32,622 nucleotides of DNA from Acidobacteriota bacterium (GCA_024277255.1 JAJRVQ010000039.1:1-32622), one strand, 5' to 3'. Counted from the stretch's first letter, positions 17,425 through 26,011 are shown. Numbers and translations are program-made. Notes: generated by a model from the sequence alone, not told the origin.

Positions 17425-18552
17425 TCACGCCGCCACCCGGGGAACGGTGGAGATCAGGCCGTTGCGCGACAGGTTGAAACTTTGCTTGATCTCGCCGCGC
17501 TTGAGCGTGGTCGAAACGCTCTCCACGTAGTAGAGGCCATTGAACGGGTCGCTGCCACCGCGCACGCCGACCAGCCCGCGCGGTTCCAGCAACCGGCCGT
17601 AGCGCAGCACGTCGAGGCTGCCGCTGGCGCGCACCGCCTCCGCCGATTGTGCCGCACGGGTGATGCCGATCTGCGCCGCACGGGTGACCGCCATCTTGGC
17701 CGTCCCACTGAGGTTCTCGATCCGCTTGGGGATCGGCGGGATCAGCCCCAGGGGCGGCGACAGCGGCGATATGTCGGGCACCGGGATAGGGATCGGAACC
17801 TTGGTCAACTTGTTGTGGATGTAGACCACCGGCAAGGTGCGCTCCTCGGTGTCGATCGAGAAAGAGAGCGACTCGACGTTGCTGTGGGCGTCAAAGTCGA
17901 CGTTGAGCGCCGGCTGCGGCAGGCCGATCTTCACCAGCGGCCCCCAGTAGGCGACGCTGGTCCCCGGCGCCGGCCCCGGCTTGAGGTAGAAGGCGTAGCC
18001 AGCCTCCGCCGCGAGTTCCTTGATGTAGGCCAGGTCGGTGCCCCGTTGCAGTGGGATGCGTTCGACCGGGACCGCCAGGTCGGGAAAGAGGCTGGGCACC
18101 ACCGCCGGGATCACCCCGAGCGGCGCGTACTTGGCCAGCATCAGGGCTACCCGCGCCACCGGCGGCAGCGCCGGGTAGGGCAGGCCGTCGAGCTCGAAAT
18201 AGTCCATCACCCGCGACAGATCCTCGCCGCGGATGGTCAAGGTCGAGAGGCTGCCGGCGGCGGCCGGAGCCACCTCGGTACCGGTGACCACGCCGTCGAT
18301 CAGCTGCCGCGGCCGGCCAGCGATGGTCAACACCAGCACCACGCGCAGGATGGGCAGCGGGCTACCGCCCGAGATCAGGAAGAGGGTGGCCAGCGGCGAG
18401 TTCTTGGCCAGCGAGAAGCGCAGTTGGAAGACGCTCGGCCCTTGCGTGGGCACCGAGACTTCGACGTCGGTCAGCGCCTCGACCACCGAGCGCGGCGCCG
18501 GCACCGGCACCGCCGGACCGACCAGCAAGGTCAGCTGCACGCCTTGGATCAC
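17425..18552 (-). CDS. gpD-like hub protein (phage late control D family)
   Basis: A 375-aa hub protein matching the gpD/T4 gp27 family and the N-terminal half of VgrG/Afp8. Visible features: an early strand set (EVSVPTQGPSVFQLRF), LTIRGEDLSRVMDYFEL, a D-LAYIKELAAEAGYAFYL block typical of gpD, and C-terminal LRYGRLLEPRGLVGVRGGSDPFNGLYYVESV with KRGEIKQSFNLSRNGL. It starts at GTG 18552, overlapping the LysM gene's stop (GTGA). It would form the trimeric adaptor between tube and spike. Confidence 0.85.
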   Translation of the reverse strand: MIQGVQLTLLVGPAVPVPAPRSVVEALTDVEVSVPTQGPSVFQLRFSLAKNSPLATLFLISGGSPLPILRVVLVLTIAGRPRQLIDGVVTGTEVAPAAAGSLSTLTIRGEDLSRVMDYFELDGLPYPALPPVARVALMLAKYAPLGVIPAVVPSLFPDLAVPVERIPLQRGTDLAYIKELAAEAGYAFYLKPGPAPGTSVAYWGPLVKIGLPQPALNVDFDAHSNVESLSFSIDTEERTLPVVYIHNKLTKVPIPIPVPDISPLSPPLGLIPPIPKRIENLSGTAKMAVTRAAQIGITRAAQSAEAVRASGSLDVLRYGRLLEPRGLVGVRGGSDPFNGLYYVESVSTTLKRGEIKQSFNLSRNGLISTVPRVAA

Positions 18553-18917
18553 GACTCCTCCCGCGGCGCTCCCGGGACACCTTCCGGCAGGGTGATGCGC
18601 AGCCGGCGGCCGACCTCGTCGACCAGTTCCTCGGAGCGCATGGCGCGGTTGGCGTCGGCCAGCCGCCAGAACTGCTCGCCATCGCCCAGGTAGCGATGGG
18701 CGAGGTGGTCGACCCGTTCGCCGTCGCTCACCACGTGTTCGGTGAGATCGGCGAACGCTTCAGGCGGCGGCACGAAACGGCGCTTCAGGTAGACCACCGT
18801 CTCGCCGTCATCGTCCACCAAGGTCGCCGTCTCCAGGCCGTGGTACCGGCTGTCGGGCGGAAACAGGCGAGTCTCCAACGGCAAGGGCGCCAGCAGCCGT
18901 TTCAGAGGGTCGCTCAC
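18549..18917 (-). CDS. LysM-domain tail protein
   Basis: A 122-aa protein. Residues about 60-112 are LysM-like: GERVDHLAHRYLGDGEQFWRLADANRAM, then RRLRITLPEG. In contractile tails, T4 gp53-type and Afp7-type proteins use this fold to clamp the wedge to the hub rather than to bind cell wall. It starts at GTG 18917, overlapping the stop of the Afp7-like gene. In Afp7 a LysM region and the tube-like domain are on one chain; here they are split across two adjacent genes. Confidence 0.8.
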   Translation of the reverse strand: MSDPLKRLLAPLPLETRLFPPDSRYHGLETATLVDDDGETVVYLKRRFVPPPEAFADLTEHVVSDGERVDHLAHRYLGDGEQFWRLADANRAMRSEELVDEVGRRLRITLPEGVPGAPREES

Positions 18918-19567
18918 GGGATACCTCCCAGCCCTAGCGTCGACAGCGCGCCGGAGGCAGCCCGGCCGGCCAGCCGCTCCTTGGCCTCGTGGTGCAACAG
19001 GAAGAGGCTGCCGCCCTTGTGGCCGAAGCCCAGGTCGTCGACGCTGAGTACCCGTAGCGACAGAGTGACCTTGGCCCGGATCGGGTTGAGGTCGGGATCG
19101 TAGGCCTCCTCGGTGACCGAGATCTCGGTGACCCGCACCGGCACCACGCGGTGTTCCCCCCAGACGAAGAGCACCAGCGGTGTCTCCATCGGCGCGATCT
19201 CCAGCGTGCCGGCCGCCGCTTGGGCCTGATTGGCCTTGAGGTCGGCGGACGCCGGGTAGACCAGCGTTTCGAGTGCCGCCAACTGCGGCAGCAAACCCAC
19301 GTCGGCGGCCGTACCGTCCGCATCCTCCAAAGCATCGGTGGCGTCGAGTTCCGCCTCCAGACTGATCGTCTCCACCGGCGGCCCGGTCAACCGCATCGCC
19401 TGTGACCGATCACCGCCCTCGCCCTCGATCCCCTTCACCTGAAAAGAGCGCGACAGCGTCTCCGGGTTGTACTGCAAGGCGATCACCCGCTGCACCGCGG
19501 AGTTGCCGGCGTCAATCAACACGAGACCGCCACGCAGAAGTTTGGGAGAGGCTGGGAAGTGGGTCAT
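18914..19567 (-). CDS. CIS tube-family protein (Afp7-like inner baseplate/tube initiator)
   Basis: A 217-aa protein starting MTHFPASPKLLRGGLVLID. The conserved VIALQYNPETLSRSFQ and the strand RVTEISVTEEAYDPDLNPIRAKVTLSLRVL mark the contractile injection system tube-protein family, which includes the N-terminal domain of Afp7/Pvc7. It would start the inner tube on the hub. An upstream in-frame start at 19729 would add 54 residues unlike the family, so I use ATG 19567; the site before it (AGAGAAA) is weak. It opens the second gene block after a 409-nt gap and overlaps the LysM gene. Confidence 0.8.
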   Translation of the reverse strand: MTHFPASPKLLRGGLVLIDAGNSAVQRVIALQYNPETLSRSFQVKGIEGEGGDRSQAMRLTGPPVETISLEAELDATDALEDADGTAADVGLLPQLAALETLVYPASADLKANQAQAAAGTLEIAPMETPLVLFVWGEHRVVPVRVTEISVTEEAYDPDLNPIRAKVTLSLRVLSVDDLGFGHKGGSLFLLHHEAKERLAGRAASGALSTLGLGGIP

Positions 19568-19976
19568 GCTGTTTTCTCTGAGAAGAACGGATCCTCTGAG
19601 ACAACAGGCGTTCGAGGCACCAAATTGTTTCAGTAGGCTCAGATCCGGCAATACACTCCCGTGAGCCACCGATGCGCGCAGACCAGAACCCACCGGATCC
19701 AAGAACGATTGGTGCGGACGTAGAGCCAACGAGTGGCTGAGTACGCTCCGTTCTCGACCAACTTCGAGGCGGTGACAGGAGGTTGATCGGACGGGCCGAC
19801 GAGGTCGCTCCGCGCACCCTCAACGAGCCCGAGTTCCTGGCCGCACTAGTCGACGGCAGGACCCGCGACGAACCGCTCATCCGCATGCGGGCCAGCGCCA
19901 CCACGTTTGACCGAGACTAGCTCGATCTGCCTCGCGAGTACCTTCTGCCTGGCAGTAGACGCAGGATTCAAATCGC
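19568..19976. other. 409-nt gap between the two eCIS gene blocks
   Basis: No convincing gene. It is visibly less GC-rich than the surrounding eCIS genes. On the plus strand, codons from TTG 19783 to TAG 19918-19920 would encode a 45-residue fragment containing RTLNEPEFLAALVDGRTRDEPLIRMRAS, which may be the tail of a lost gene. A promoter for the minus-strand Afp7-like operon should lie here, but only a weak TTGCCG/CAATTT pair with an 18-base spacer is visible before 19567. Confidence 0.4.
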
Positions 19977-21563
19977 CTACGGATGGGCCTCTTGAAAGAC
20001 CCTCAAGGCCCGCTGAGAATTAGCTCTCCGCCGAGAAAACACCGCTTGTACCGCAGGGTCACTCCGGGGCAAACGGCGCCCATCGTCACCTATGACAGCT
20101 CCCGGCACCTCGAATCGGTAGACAACCTCGTCGCTGGCGGAGTTCACCGAAACGCCCCCTCCGTTGAGCACAGTGAAAACGCCACCGTAGGTATCTTGAA
20201 GCTCACTGACCAAGAAGTCGACCTGCGCCTCCATGTTGAAGAGAATGGCTGCCCCCAGCTGTATCCCTTGGAAGGTATGTTGAAAGAGCCTCGCCCGGCG
20301 GTTCACCGATGTCCATTGCGCCAGGCCAACACCGGGGCGTCGCGGACCTTGCCTTGCCGCGCGGTCCCGGTTCCTCACCTCCTCTGCGGTGAATTCAGTG
20401 GACACACCCGCGAAGTTCTGTGCCGTCTGCGGTGTGCTCGGCCGACTTCCCTCGACTCGATTTGGCAACACCCCGGACTCCGAAAACAGATTGCCGACCA
20501 GACCCGCAGCACCATTCACCGGAAAGCCGTGTGTATTGACCAGAAGCTCCATGACGATGAGTATCCTCTGGTCCGGATCGACTTGCGCCCAATTGATGAT
20601 GGGACCTCTGAGGGTCACTTCTGGCACGAGTTGTCGGACTCGCGGATCGGCACTGGTGACGGAAGGCAGCACACACAGGAGTGGATCCCCAGGCTCATCC
20701 CACGCTGCCGAACCAATGAACCGACTACAAAAGATGCTCGAGGCAACAACCAGCGCGTTGTGGTCCGCGTCGCCGGTAAGCGGCTCAACTCCAACCTCGC
20801 CCGCGTTTTGCCAGCGTTCCAGCGTTTTCCATTCACGATCGCTCAGCGGTCCTGTCAACTCGTCTTCTGCTTCAGCATCGGCTTCGGGCTGTGCCGGTAC
20901 TCGCTGAATTGAAGGCAGCGAACCGTGGTGCGATCCGGTCTCCGTCGCTCGACCTTGCTGAAGTACGTGCGTCAACTCGTGAGCGATCAGCCGACGGCCC
21001 TCTCGACTCGCTGCATCGAACTCACCGGCAGCGAAACTAATCTCGCGGCCTACCGTAAACGCGCGCGCACCGAGCCGTTGAGCCACCCGCGCGGCAGGCC
21101 GATCTGTGTGAATTCGTACACGTGAGAAGTCGTGGCCAAAACGAGCCTCCATCTCCCCGCGAGTACGGCTTGGCAACTCCTGACCAGAGCCACCCGGAAA
21201 GAGCGAGAAGTTCCTACCTGCGGCCCGGCGGGCCGGAAGCCCGGAAAACTGAACTCCTCTCTGAGAGCCAAGCGAGGAAATCGAATCCGTTTTGCCACCG
21301 TTGACGACCTGATCAGCGATCCTGTCCGCTTCCTGCTCGAATCGATCTCCCGGCAGTGATACTCGCAGCTTCGTTTGAACCCCGAGCCGTTTCTTGCGGC
21401 ACTCGGCACACTCACCGTCCGCACCCGGTGCGCCGCCGCAGGCACACTTACGCTGGACCAGGGTTGACGTTGGCGTCGCCCTCGCCGCTTTCCCGGCGGC
21501 TGGCGCGAGGGCCTGCGCTTTGGAATCAACCGCTCGTTGCACACTCGCTACCTCGCGACTCAT
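19977..21563 (-). CDS. DUF4157 protein with C-terminal tail-lysozyme domain (candidate eCIS effector)
   Basis: A 528-aa two-part protein. The N-terminal 60 residues hold a CxC...CxxC motif (C40, C42, C52, C55). Residues about 128-205 are DUF4157 with a zinc-metallopeptidase-like HELTH motif (H195, E196, H199). Residues about 335-525 resemble phage tail-lysozyme domains: NGAAGLVGNLFSESGVLPN with candidate catalytic E362, then GVGLAQWT (411-418). DUF4157 is a recurrent N-terminal domain of proteins encoded in eCIS loci, often fused to toxic domains, so delivery or particle-associated wall cleavage is likely; whether HELTH is active is unknown. ATG 21563 overlaps the stop of the small gene upstream. 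Codons are less GC-biased than in neighbours, suggesting later acquisition. Confidence 0.8.
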   Translation of the reverse strand: MSREVASVQRAVDSKAQALAPAAGKAARATPTSTLVQRKCACGGAPGADGECAECRKKRLGVQTKLRVSLPGDRFEQEADRIADQVVNGGKTDSISSLGSQRGVQFSGLPARRAAGRNFSLFPGGSGQELPSRTRGEMEARFGHDFSRVRIHTDRPAARVAQRLGARAFTVGREISFAAGEFDAASREGRRLIAHELTHVLQQGRATETGSHHGSLPSIQRVPAQPEADAEAEDELTGPLSDREWKTLERWQNAGEVGVEPLTGDADHNALVVASSIFCSRFIGSAAWDEPGDPLLCVLPSVTSADPRVRQLVPEVTLRGPIINWAQVDPDQRILIVMELLVNTHGFPVNGAAGLVGNLFSESGVLPNRVEGSRPSTPQTAQNFAGVSTEFTAEEVRNRDRAARQGPRRPGVGLAQWTSVNRRARLFQHTFQGIQLGAAILFNMEAQVDFLVSELQDTYGGVFTVLNGGGVSVNSASDEVVYRFEVPGAVIGDDGRRLPRSDPAVQAVFSRRRANSQRALRVFQEAHP

Positions 21564-21877
21564 TGCAGGTTCCCTTCCTTGGGGTTCGGCTTGGGCGCCA
21601 CACCTCCAACCCTCGGTCCCGCGCTCGGCTCACGCCCGGCGTCGTAGGCCGCCGCCGCCAGACGCTTTCCCACGTCCCTTGGATTGGTGGCATCCACGGT
21701 TTCAAGCCGAAGTTGACCGACTCGCAGACCCGACGTTCGCCACCGTTGCGGCGCTCCGCGGTCGGTGAGCAAGCGATGCAATTCCCCTTCGAGCGAAGCC
21801 GCCAATCGATGGCCATCGCAGCGCCCCATCGCGTCCACCACCAGCCTCTCAATATGCACCTCCACCCTCACACCCAC
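21560..21877 (-). CDS. Small eCIS-associated protein of unknown function
   Basis: About 103-105 aa, not assigned to a family. The N-terminal half is strand-helix (VHIERLVVDAMGRCDGHRLAASLEGELHRLL), the centre has strands (GLRVGQLRLETV), then a helix (VGKRLAAAAYDA) and a Pro/Gly tail. No signal peptide or membrane segment is seen. Starts are GTG only: 21877, or 21871, which overlaps the ATPase stop by four bases (GTGA) and is a plausible alternative. Its stop overlaps the effector ATG. Being wedged between the AAA+ ATPase and the DUF4157 protein suggests, but does not prove, a role in effector loading or folding. Confidence 0.65.
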   Translation of the reverse strand: MGVRVEVHIERLVVDAMGRCDGHRLAASLEGELHRLLTDRGAPQRWRTSGLRVGQLRLETVDATNPRDVGKRLAAAAYDAGREPSAGPRVGGVAPKPNPKEGNLQ

Positions 21878-23808
21878 CCCCTCGTCTCCGCCGCGCCCAA
21901 GGGCTTTTCGAGCTTCGCATACTCTCCCTGGGCCGCCCGCAGCAGGTGATCCATGCCCACCGGGCGGTCGTCGCCGGCGGCGAGGAAGGCGGCGGCCAGG
22001 GCGATGTTGCGGATGTTGCCGCCGGCGACGTTGAGGCGGGCGAGTTTGGTCGGATCGAGGCCATTGACCGGTGTCGCCTCGGGGTAGATCCGGCGCCAGA
22101 TCTGTTCACGGGCGACGGCGTCGGGGAAGGGGAACTCGACCACGAAACGCAGTCGGCGCAGAAAGGCGTCGTCCAGCGCGCTCTTGCGGTTGCTGGTCAA
22201 GACGGCCAACCCGCGGTAAGACTCCATGCGCTGGAGCAGGTAGCTCACCTCCAAGTTGGCGTAGCGGTCGTGGCTGTCCTTGACTTCGCTGCGCTTGCCG
22301 AAGAGGGCGTCGGCTTCGTCGAAAAGGAGGATGGCGCCGCCGGCCTCGGCGGCGTCGAAGACCCTTGACAGATTCTTCTCGGTCTCACCGATGTACTTGC
22401 TGACCACCGACGATAGGTCGATCTGGTAGAGGTCTAGCTCCAGCTCGGCGGCCAGCACTTCGGCCGCCATCGTCTTGCCGGTGCCGCTGGCGCCGGCGAA
22501 GAGGGCTCCCAGACCCTGCCCGCGTGCCGAGCGGGCGGCGAAGCCCCACTCTTCATAGACCCGCTGCCGATGACGCACGTGGAGGGCGATCTCGCGCAGG
22601 ACCGCGCGCTGGCGTTCGGGCAGGATCAGGTCGCCCCGGTTGGCGCGCGGCTCGATGCGGCGGGCCAACGAGCCCAGCGCCGGCCGCGCTTGGCGGCGGC
22701 AGGCTTGCCAGAGGGCGCGGGCCAAGGGTTCCTGCGCTTCGCTGTCGCTACTGAGGGCTCCCAAAGCTTCCGCTCCGGCGGCGCGGATCGCCCCAATGCC
22801 GAGTTGGAACTGCGAGGCGACATGATCCACCTGCCCGTCGAGGCTGACGGCCGCCTCGCCGAGGGCGTCGCGCCACAACTCCGAGCGCTCGGCGGCGCCC
22901 GGAGCCGCGACGGTAAAGCTCAACATGGGTTGCCGGCCAGCTCGCCGCCCGCTGCGCGAGACGACGAGCAGTGGCGCTTCGAGCCGCTCGACCAGCCGGG
23001 TGACCGCCGCCTCACGGGCCGGTTCGTCGGCCGGAGAGTCGTCGTCGCCGAGCAGCAGCGCCCGATTGGCCAGCGGCACCTCCCGCCGCCAGAGGCGCAG
23101 GAAGCCGTCCAACTCGGCCGGGTCGGCCGGCACCGCCGCCGCGGGTAGCTCCCACAGGCTGAGCCCCAGCCCCGCGCACAGGGTGGCGGCGATCGCCCGC
23201 TTGCCCACTCCCGGCGCGCCGGTCAGTTCGACGACCGGCACCGCGCCCTCCTCAGTCGAAGCGGCGCGCAGCCACAGTGAACTCAACCGATCGGCCAACC
23301 GTTGTTGCGACGGCAAGAGTTCCGAAGGAGGCTGGACCGCATCGACCCGGCCTGCCAACCGCTCGTCCAAGTACTGCACCCCGGTCAAGAAGTGCAGAAT
23401 GCGTTCGTCGAGCTTGAGCGGGCTGGTGGTCGGCGAGGTGCCGTCCAGCTCGACCAGCCGCCAGTGACGCAGAGCCCCGGCGGGCGAAAGCGCGCTCCAA
23501 TGCGCCTCCGGCAAGGCGGCCAGCGCCACGCTGAACGTCGGCACCAAGCCGCCCGCGAAGCCCGCCTCCAGCTCCGGCCCGGCCGCCATCAGCAGCACGG
23601 CGCGTTCGAACTCGGAGAGGCGAAAGGCGGCGCAAAGCGTGTCGAGCGCCGGGGGCGCCGCCATCGCCTCGGCTGCCTCGATCAGCTGGCCTGAAGCCAA
23701 GTCCGGCGCGCCCTGCCCCCGGTGCCGGTCGAGCGCCTGGCCGACTTCGGCGAGCGCGGCGACCAGGTAGCGTTGATTGGCCTTCTCCCAATCGCTAGTA
23801 CCTCTCAT
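21868..23808 (-). CDS. AAA+ ATPase of the eCIS (Afp15-like)
   Basis: A 646-aa ATPase with two AAA+ modules. The N-terminal one has a Walker A-like GAPGVGKR (197-204) and a DDD instead of a standard Walker B, so it may be inactive. The C-terminal module is complete: GASGTGKT (439-446), ILLFDEAD (493-500), sensor-1 LTSN (537-540), arginine-finger region RRLRF (551-555) and GGNIRN. Afp15/Pvc15-type ATPases are conserved in eCIS loci and are needed for assembly or for effector loading. It lies directly upstream of the small protein and effector genes and overlaps the Pvc16-like gene's stop by four bases. Confidence 0.9.
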   Translation of the reverse strand: MRGTSDWEKANQRYLVAALAEVGQALDRHRGQGAPDLASGQLIEAAEAMAAPPALDTLCAAFRLSEFERAVLLMAAGPELEAGFAGGLVPTFSVALAALPEAHWSALSPAGALRHWRLVELDGTSPTTSPLKLDERILHFLTGVQYLDERLAGRVDAVQPPSELLPSQQRLADRLSSLWLRAASTEEGAVPVVELTGAPGVGKRAIAATLCAGLGLSLWELPAAAVPADPAELDGFLRLWRREVPLANRALLLGDDDSPADEPAREAAVTRLVERLEAPLLVVSRSGRRAGRQPMLSFTVAAPGAAERSELWRDALGEAAVSLDGQVDHVASQFQLGIGAIRAAGAEALGALSSDSEAQEPLARALWQACRRQARPALGSLARRIEPRANRGDLILPERQRAVLREIALHVRHRQRVYEEWGFAARSARGQGLGALFAGASGTGKTMAAEVLAAELELDLYQIDLSSVVSKYIGETEKNLSRVFDAAEAGGAILLFDEADALFGKRSEVKDSHDRYANLEVSYLLQRMESYRGLAVLTSNRKSALDDAFLRRLRFVVEFPFPDAVAREQIWRRIYPEATPVNGLDPTKLARLNVAGGNIRNIALAAAFLAAGDDRPVGMDHLLRAAQGEYAKLEKPLGAAETRGWV

Positions 23809-25151
23809 GGCACGCTTACCGCTGGCGTGGTGTACTGCTGGATACCCACCACCAACTCGCCTAGAGCGAGCTGGCTCTCGGCGCCGTCCACCTGCAAGCG
23901 CACCAGGTAATCGGCTGGCCGCACGCGGGTGAAGAGAATGCGCAGGGTGGTGGTCACCTCCGGTGGATCAGCCTCTTCGCGTTGATCGAAGCGGTAGGCC
24001 CGCGGCGGGTGATCGAGCGGGGGTGCCGGGGGCGAGGGGGTGACCAACTCGGAGAGGAAGAGGGCCAGCCGTTGGTCCTCGCCCACCGCCGGATCGACCC
24101 CCACCACCAACACTCCGTTGAAGAACTCCCCGTCGGCAACGACGTTTTCGGTGGCCACCGAGAGAATGCGCGGGCGCAGCACGAAGGGGAAGACGTTGGA
24201 CTCCACTCCTCGGTGGGCCGTCGGCGGGTCACCGAGCAGACGCTCGTGGACCACTTGCACGCCTTGGATCCCAGCGCGGCGCACCTCGCCTGGGAGCGGC
24301 GGCGTGGAGAGCGCCACCTCGATCTCGGTGTCCCCTGGATCGACCGGCGGCGGGTTGATCGCGACACCGCCCACGGTGACCCCGGTCGGGTTGCCGCGCA
24401 GGTTCGTACCGCGGATGAGGATCGCGCCGTCGGCGGTGATCGGCTCACCATCGCCCGCCGCCGAAACCACCGCCTCGATGCGCGGCGGGCGCAAGGTCTC
24501 GACATAGATGCGGCGACCGTCGCGCGGCGGCAGCGCCGGATCCACGGGATCGGGAGTCGGCCCGCGCACCGGCAGAGCGGGCTGGGTGGAGAGTTCCTCT
24601 TCGAGCAGCAGAGCTGAAGCGCGATAGGCGACCGATAGGCAATAGGGCACCTGGAAGAAGATCGACCAGATCTTGGAGAGTTCTTCGAGCGACAACGGCT
24701 CCTGGGTCAGCTTGACCGTTTCGAAAGCGTCGGCCAGGTCGGAACCGGCGAGGAAGGGCTGACTGGTGACCACCCCCTCGACCAACGCCGTATCGAGCAC
24801 CGGTTGTGAGTGCAACCGGGTCACCATGGCGCCGAGCATGCGCTCCGGCACGGCCTCGGCCGCCGGCCCGAAGAAGCTCACCAGGTAGTGCAGGTCGAGC
24901 GCCACGCGCGGCCGGTCGATCAAGCTGCCGCTTGCCCGGCGGGTGGGCAGGTCGACATTGCGCAGCGAGCTGTTCGGGCTCACCCGGTAGAGAAAGACGC
25001 TGACATGGCCGTTGCCGTCATCCTGCTTGATGGCGTCCGGGCGGGCGGTGGTGACATTGACCAACACCCCCGGCACCGAGGCCACCACCGCGTCGATCAC
25101 CCGACTGCGCAAGGCTTCGGTGACCGTGGCCACCGCTAAGAAATTGCTCAT
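23805..25151 (-). CDS. DUF4255/Pvc16-like tail terminator protein
   Basis: A 448-aa protein. Residues 1-200 match the DUF4255 (Pvc16 N-terminal) family: AVATVTEALRSRVIDAV, VSVFLYRVSPNSSLRNVD, LDLHYLVSFFG, PERMLGAMVTRLHSQPVL, and a helix ending LSIWSIFFQ-like (SKIWSIFFQVPYCLSVAY). Afp16/Pvc16 caps the distal end of tube and sheath and sets length. The second half adds an Ig-like IPT/TIG-type domain (GAILIRGTNLRGNPTGVTVGG) and another beta domain, an extension beyond minimal Afp16. Both ends overlap neighbouring genes by ATGA. Confidence 0.82.
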   Translation of the reverse strand: MSNFLAVATVTEALRSRVIDAVVASVPGVLVNVTTARPDAIKQDDGNGHVSVFLYRVSPNSSLRNVDLPTRRASGSLIDRPRVALDLHYLVSFFGPAAEAVPERMLGAMVTRLHSQPVLDTALVEGVVTSQPFLAGSDLADAFETVKLTQEPLSLEELSKIWSIFFQVPYCLSVAYRASALLLEEELSTQPALPVRGPTPDPVDPALPPRDGRRIYVETLRPPRIEAVVSAAGDGEPITADGAILIRGTNLRGNPTGVTVGGVAINPPPVDPGDTEIEVALSTPPLPGEVRRAGIQGVQVVHERLLGDPPTAHRGVESNVFPFVLRPRILSVATENVVADGEFFNGVLVVGVDPAVGEDQRLALFLSELVTPSPPAPPLDHPPRAYRFDQREEADPPEVTTTLRILFTRVRPADYLVRLQVDGAESQLALGELVVGIQQYTTPAVSVP

Positions 25152-26011
25152 CGCCCGCCCTCCCGCCGGCGCCGCTGGTAGTCGTCGAGCGACAGTCGCG
25201 GGGCCGCCGGTCGGCGCGGACGACGCGGTTTCGTCGGTTTTTCCGACGCTGAGCGCACCTCGATGCGACCGATAGTGACGTGGACGACCGGCTCGCTGGC
25301 GACAGGCGGGGAGTGTGCCTCCGGGCTATGCGCCCCGGCAAGCAGCGGCGCGCCGACTCCGCCCGCCATGGCACGACCACGCGGGCCACCCAACACCCCC
25401 AACAACCCGTCCACCTGGCCCACCCGCGCCATCGGGGACTCGGCTGAGGACGGCGGGAGCGAGTCCGGCGTAGGCGGCGCGAACTCGCCTCGGCTGGGCT
25501 CGCTGGAGGATCGACGCCCGCGCCCGGTCAATCCCGCCAAGAAGTCTGCGCTCGGTGCGCCCGTTGAGGGCGTTGAGAGTGAACCGAAGACCGCCGACTC
25601 CGCCGACGCGGAAGCGACCATGGGGGACGACGCAAGCTTCGGCGGTTCTTGCGCCAACTTTCCACGACGGCGAGCCACGGATCGGCCGTCCACCACCGGC
25701 ACCACCGTGACGGCGGACACATCACCGGCGACGCCGCCGGGCGGCGAGGCGGCCCCGCTGCGGGCCGCCCCCCGAGCCTCCCTTGGGGCCAGCCTCGTCC
25801 GCCCAATCCGCGGCCCCACTTCCCCGCTCTCCTCCCCTGCGTCGACCTCAACGGAACCCCCCGCTTCCGACAAACTCATCGGCCCCGGTCCCAATCCCAG
25901 TCCAAGCCCTCCTTCCGGCTCGAAGATCGACGGACGGCGCGGCGCGAGCGCCGGCTTGGCCTCGGCGCGGCCGAATGACCGGTCGGCGAGCCGTTGCAGA
26001 AAGCCGCTCAT
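25148..26011 (-). CDS. Low-complexity linker protein with conserved ends, eCIS-associated
   Basis: A 287-aa protein with two ordered ends and a disordered middle. The N-terminus (MSGFLQRLADRSFG...PSIFEPE) and the C-terminus (VVHVTIGRIEVRSA, then PAAPRLSLDDYQRRRREG) look like conserved short motifs. The roughly 200 residues between are rich in Ser, Gly, Pro, Ala and Arg. ATG 26011 overlaps the previous gene's stop; an in-frame upstream start would add 64 unlikely residues. The function is unknown. Its position, before the Pvc16-like terminator gene, and its extended middle make a scaffold or measuring role worth considering, although it has no tape-measure-like long helices. Confidence 0.7.
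   Translation of the reverse strand: MSGFLQRLADRSFGRAEAKPALAPRRPSIFEPEGGLGLGLGPGPMSLSEAGGSVEVDAGEESGEVGPRIGRTRLAPREARGAARSGAASPPGGVAGDVSAVTVVPVVDGRSVARRRGKLAQEPPKLASSPMVASASAESAVFGSLSTPSTGAPSADFLAGLTGRGRRSSSEPSRGEFAPPTPDSLPPSSAESPMARVGQVDGLLGVLGGPRGRAMAGGVGAPLLAGAHSPEAHSPPVASEPVVHVTIGRIEVRSASEKPTKPRRPRRPAAPRLSLDDYQRRRREGGR

Noticed and set aside
19945..19979. tRNA-3'-end-like string (minus strand TTTGAATCCTGC just after the DUF4157 stop)
   Set aside because: The T stem pairs only with a wobble and a 10-base loop, and no acceptor or anticodon arm is present; probably chance.
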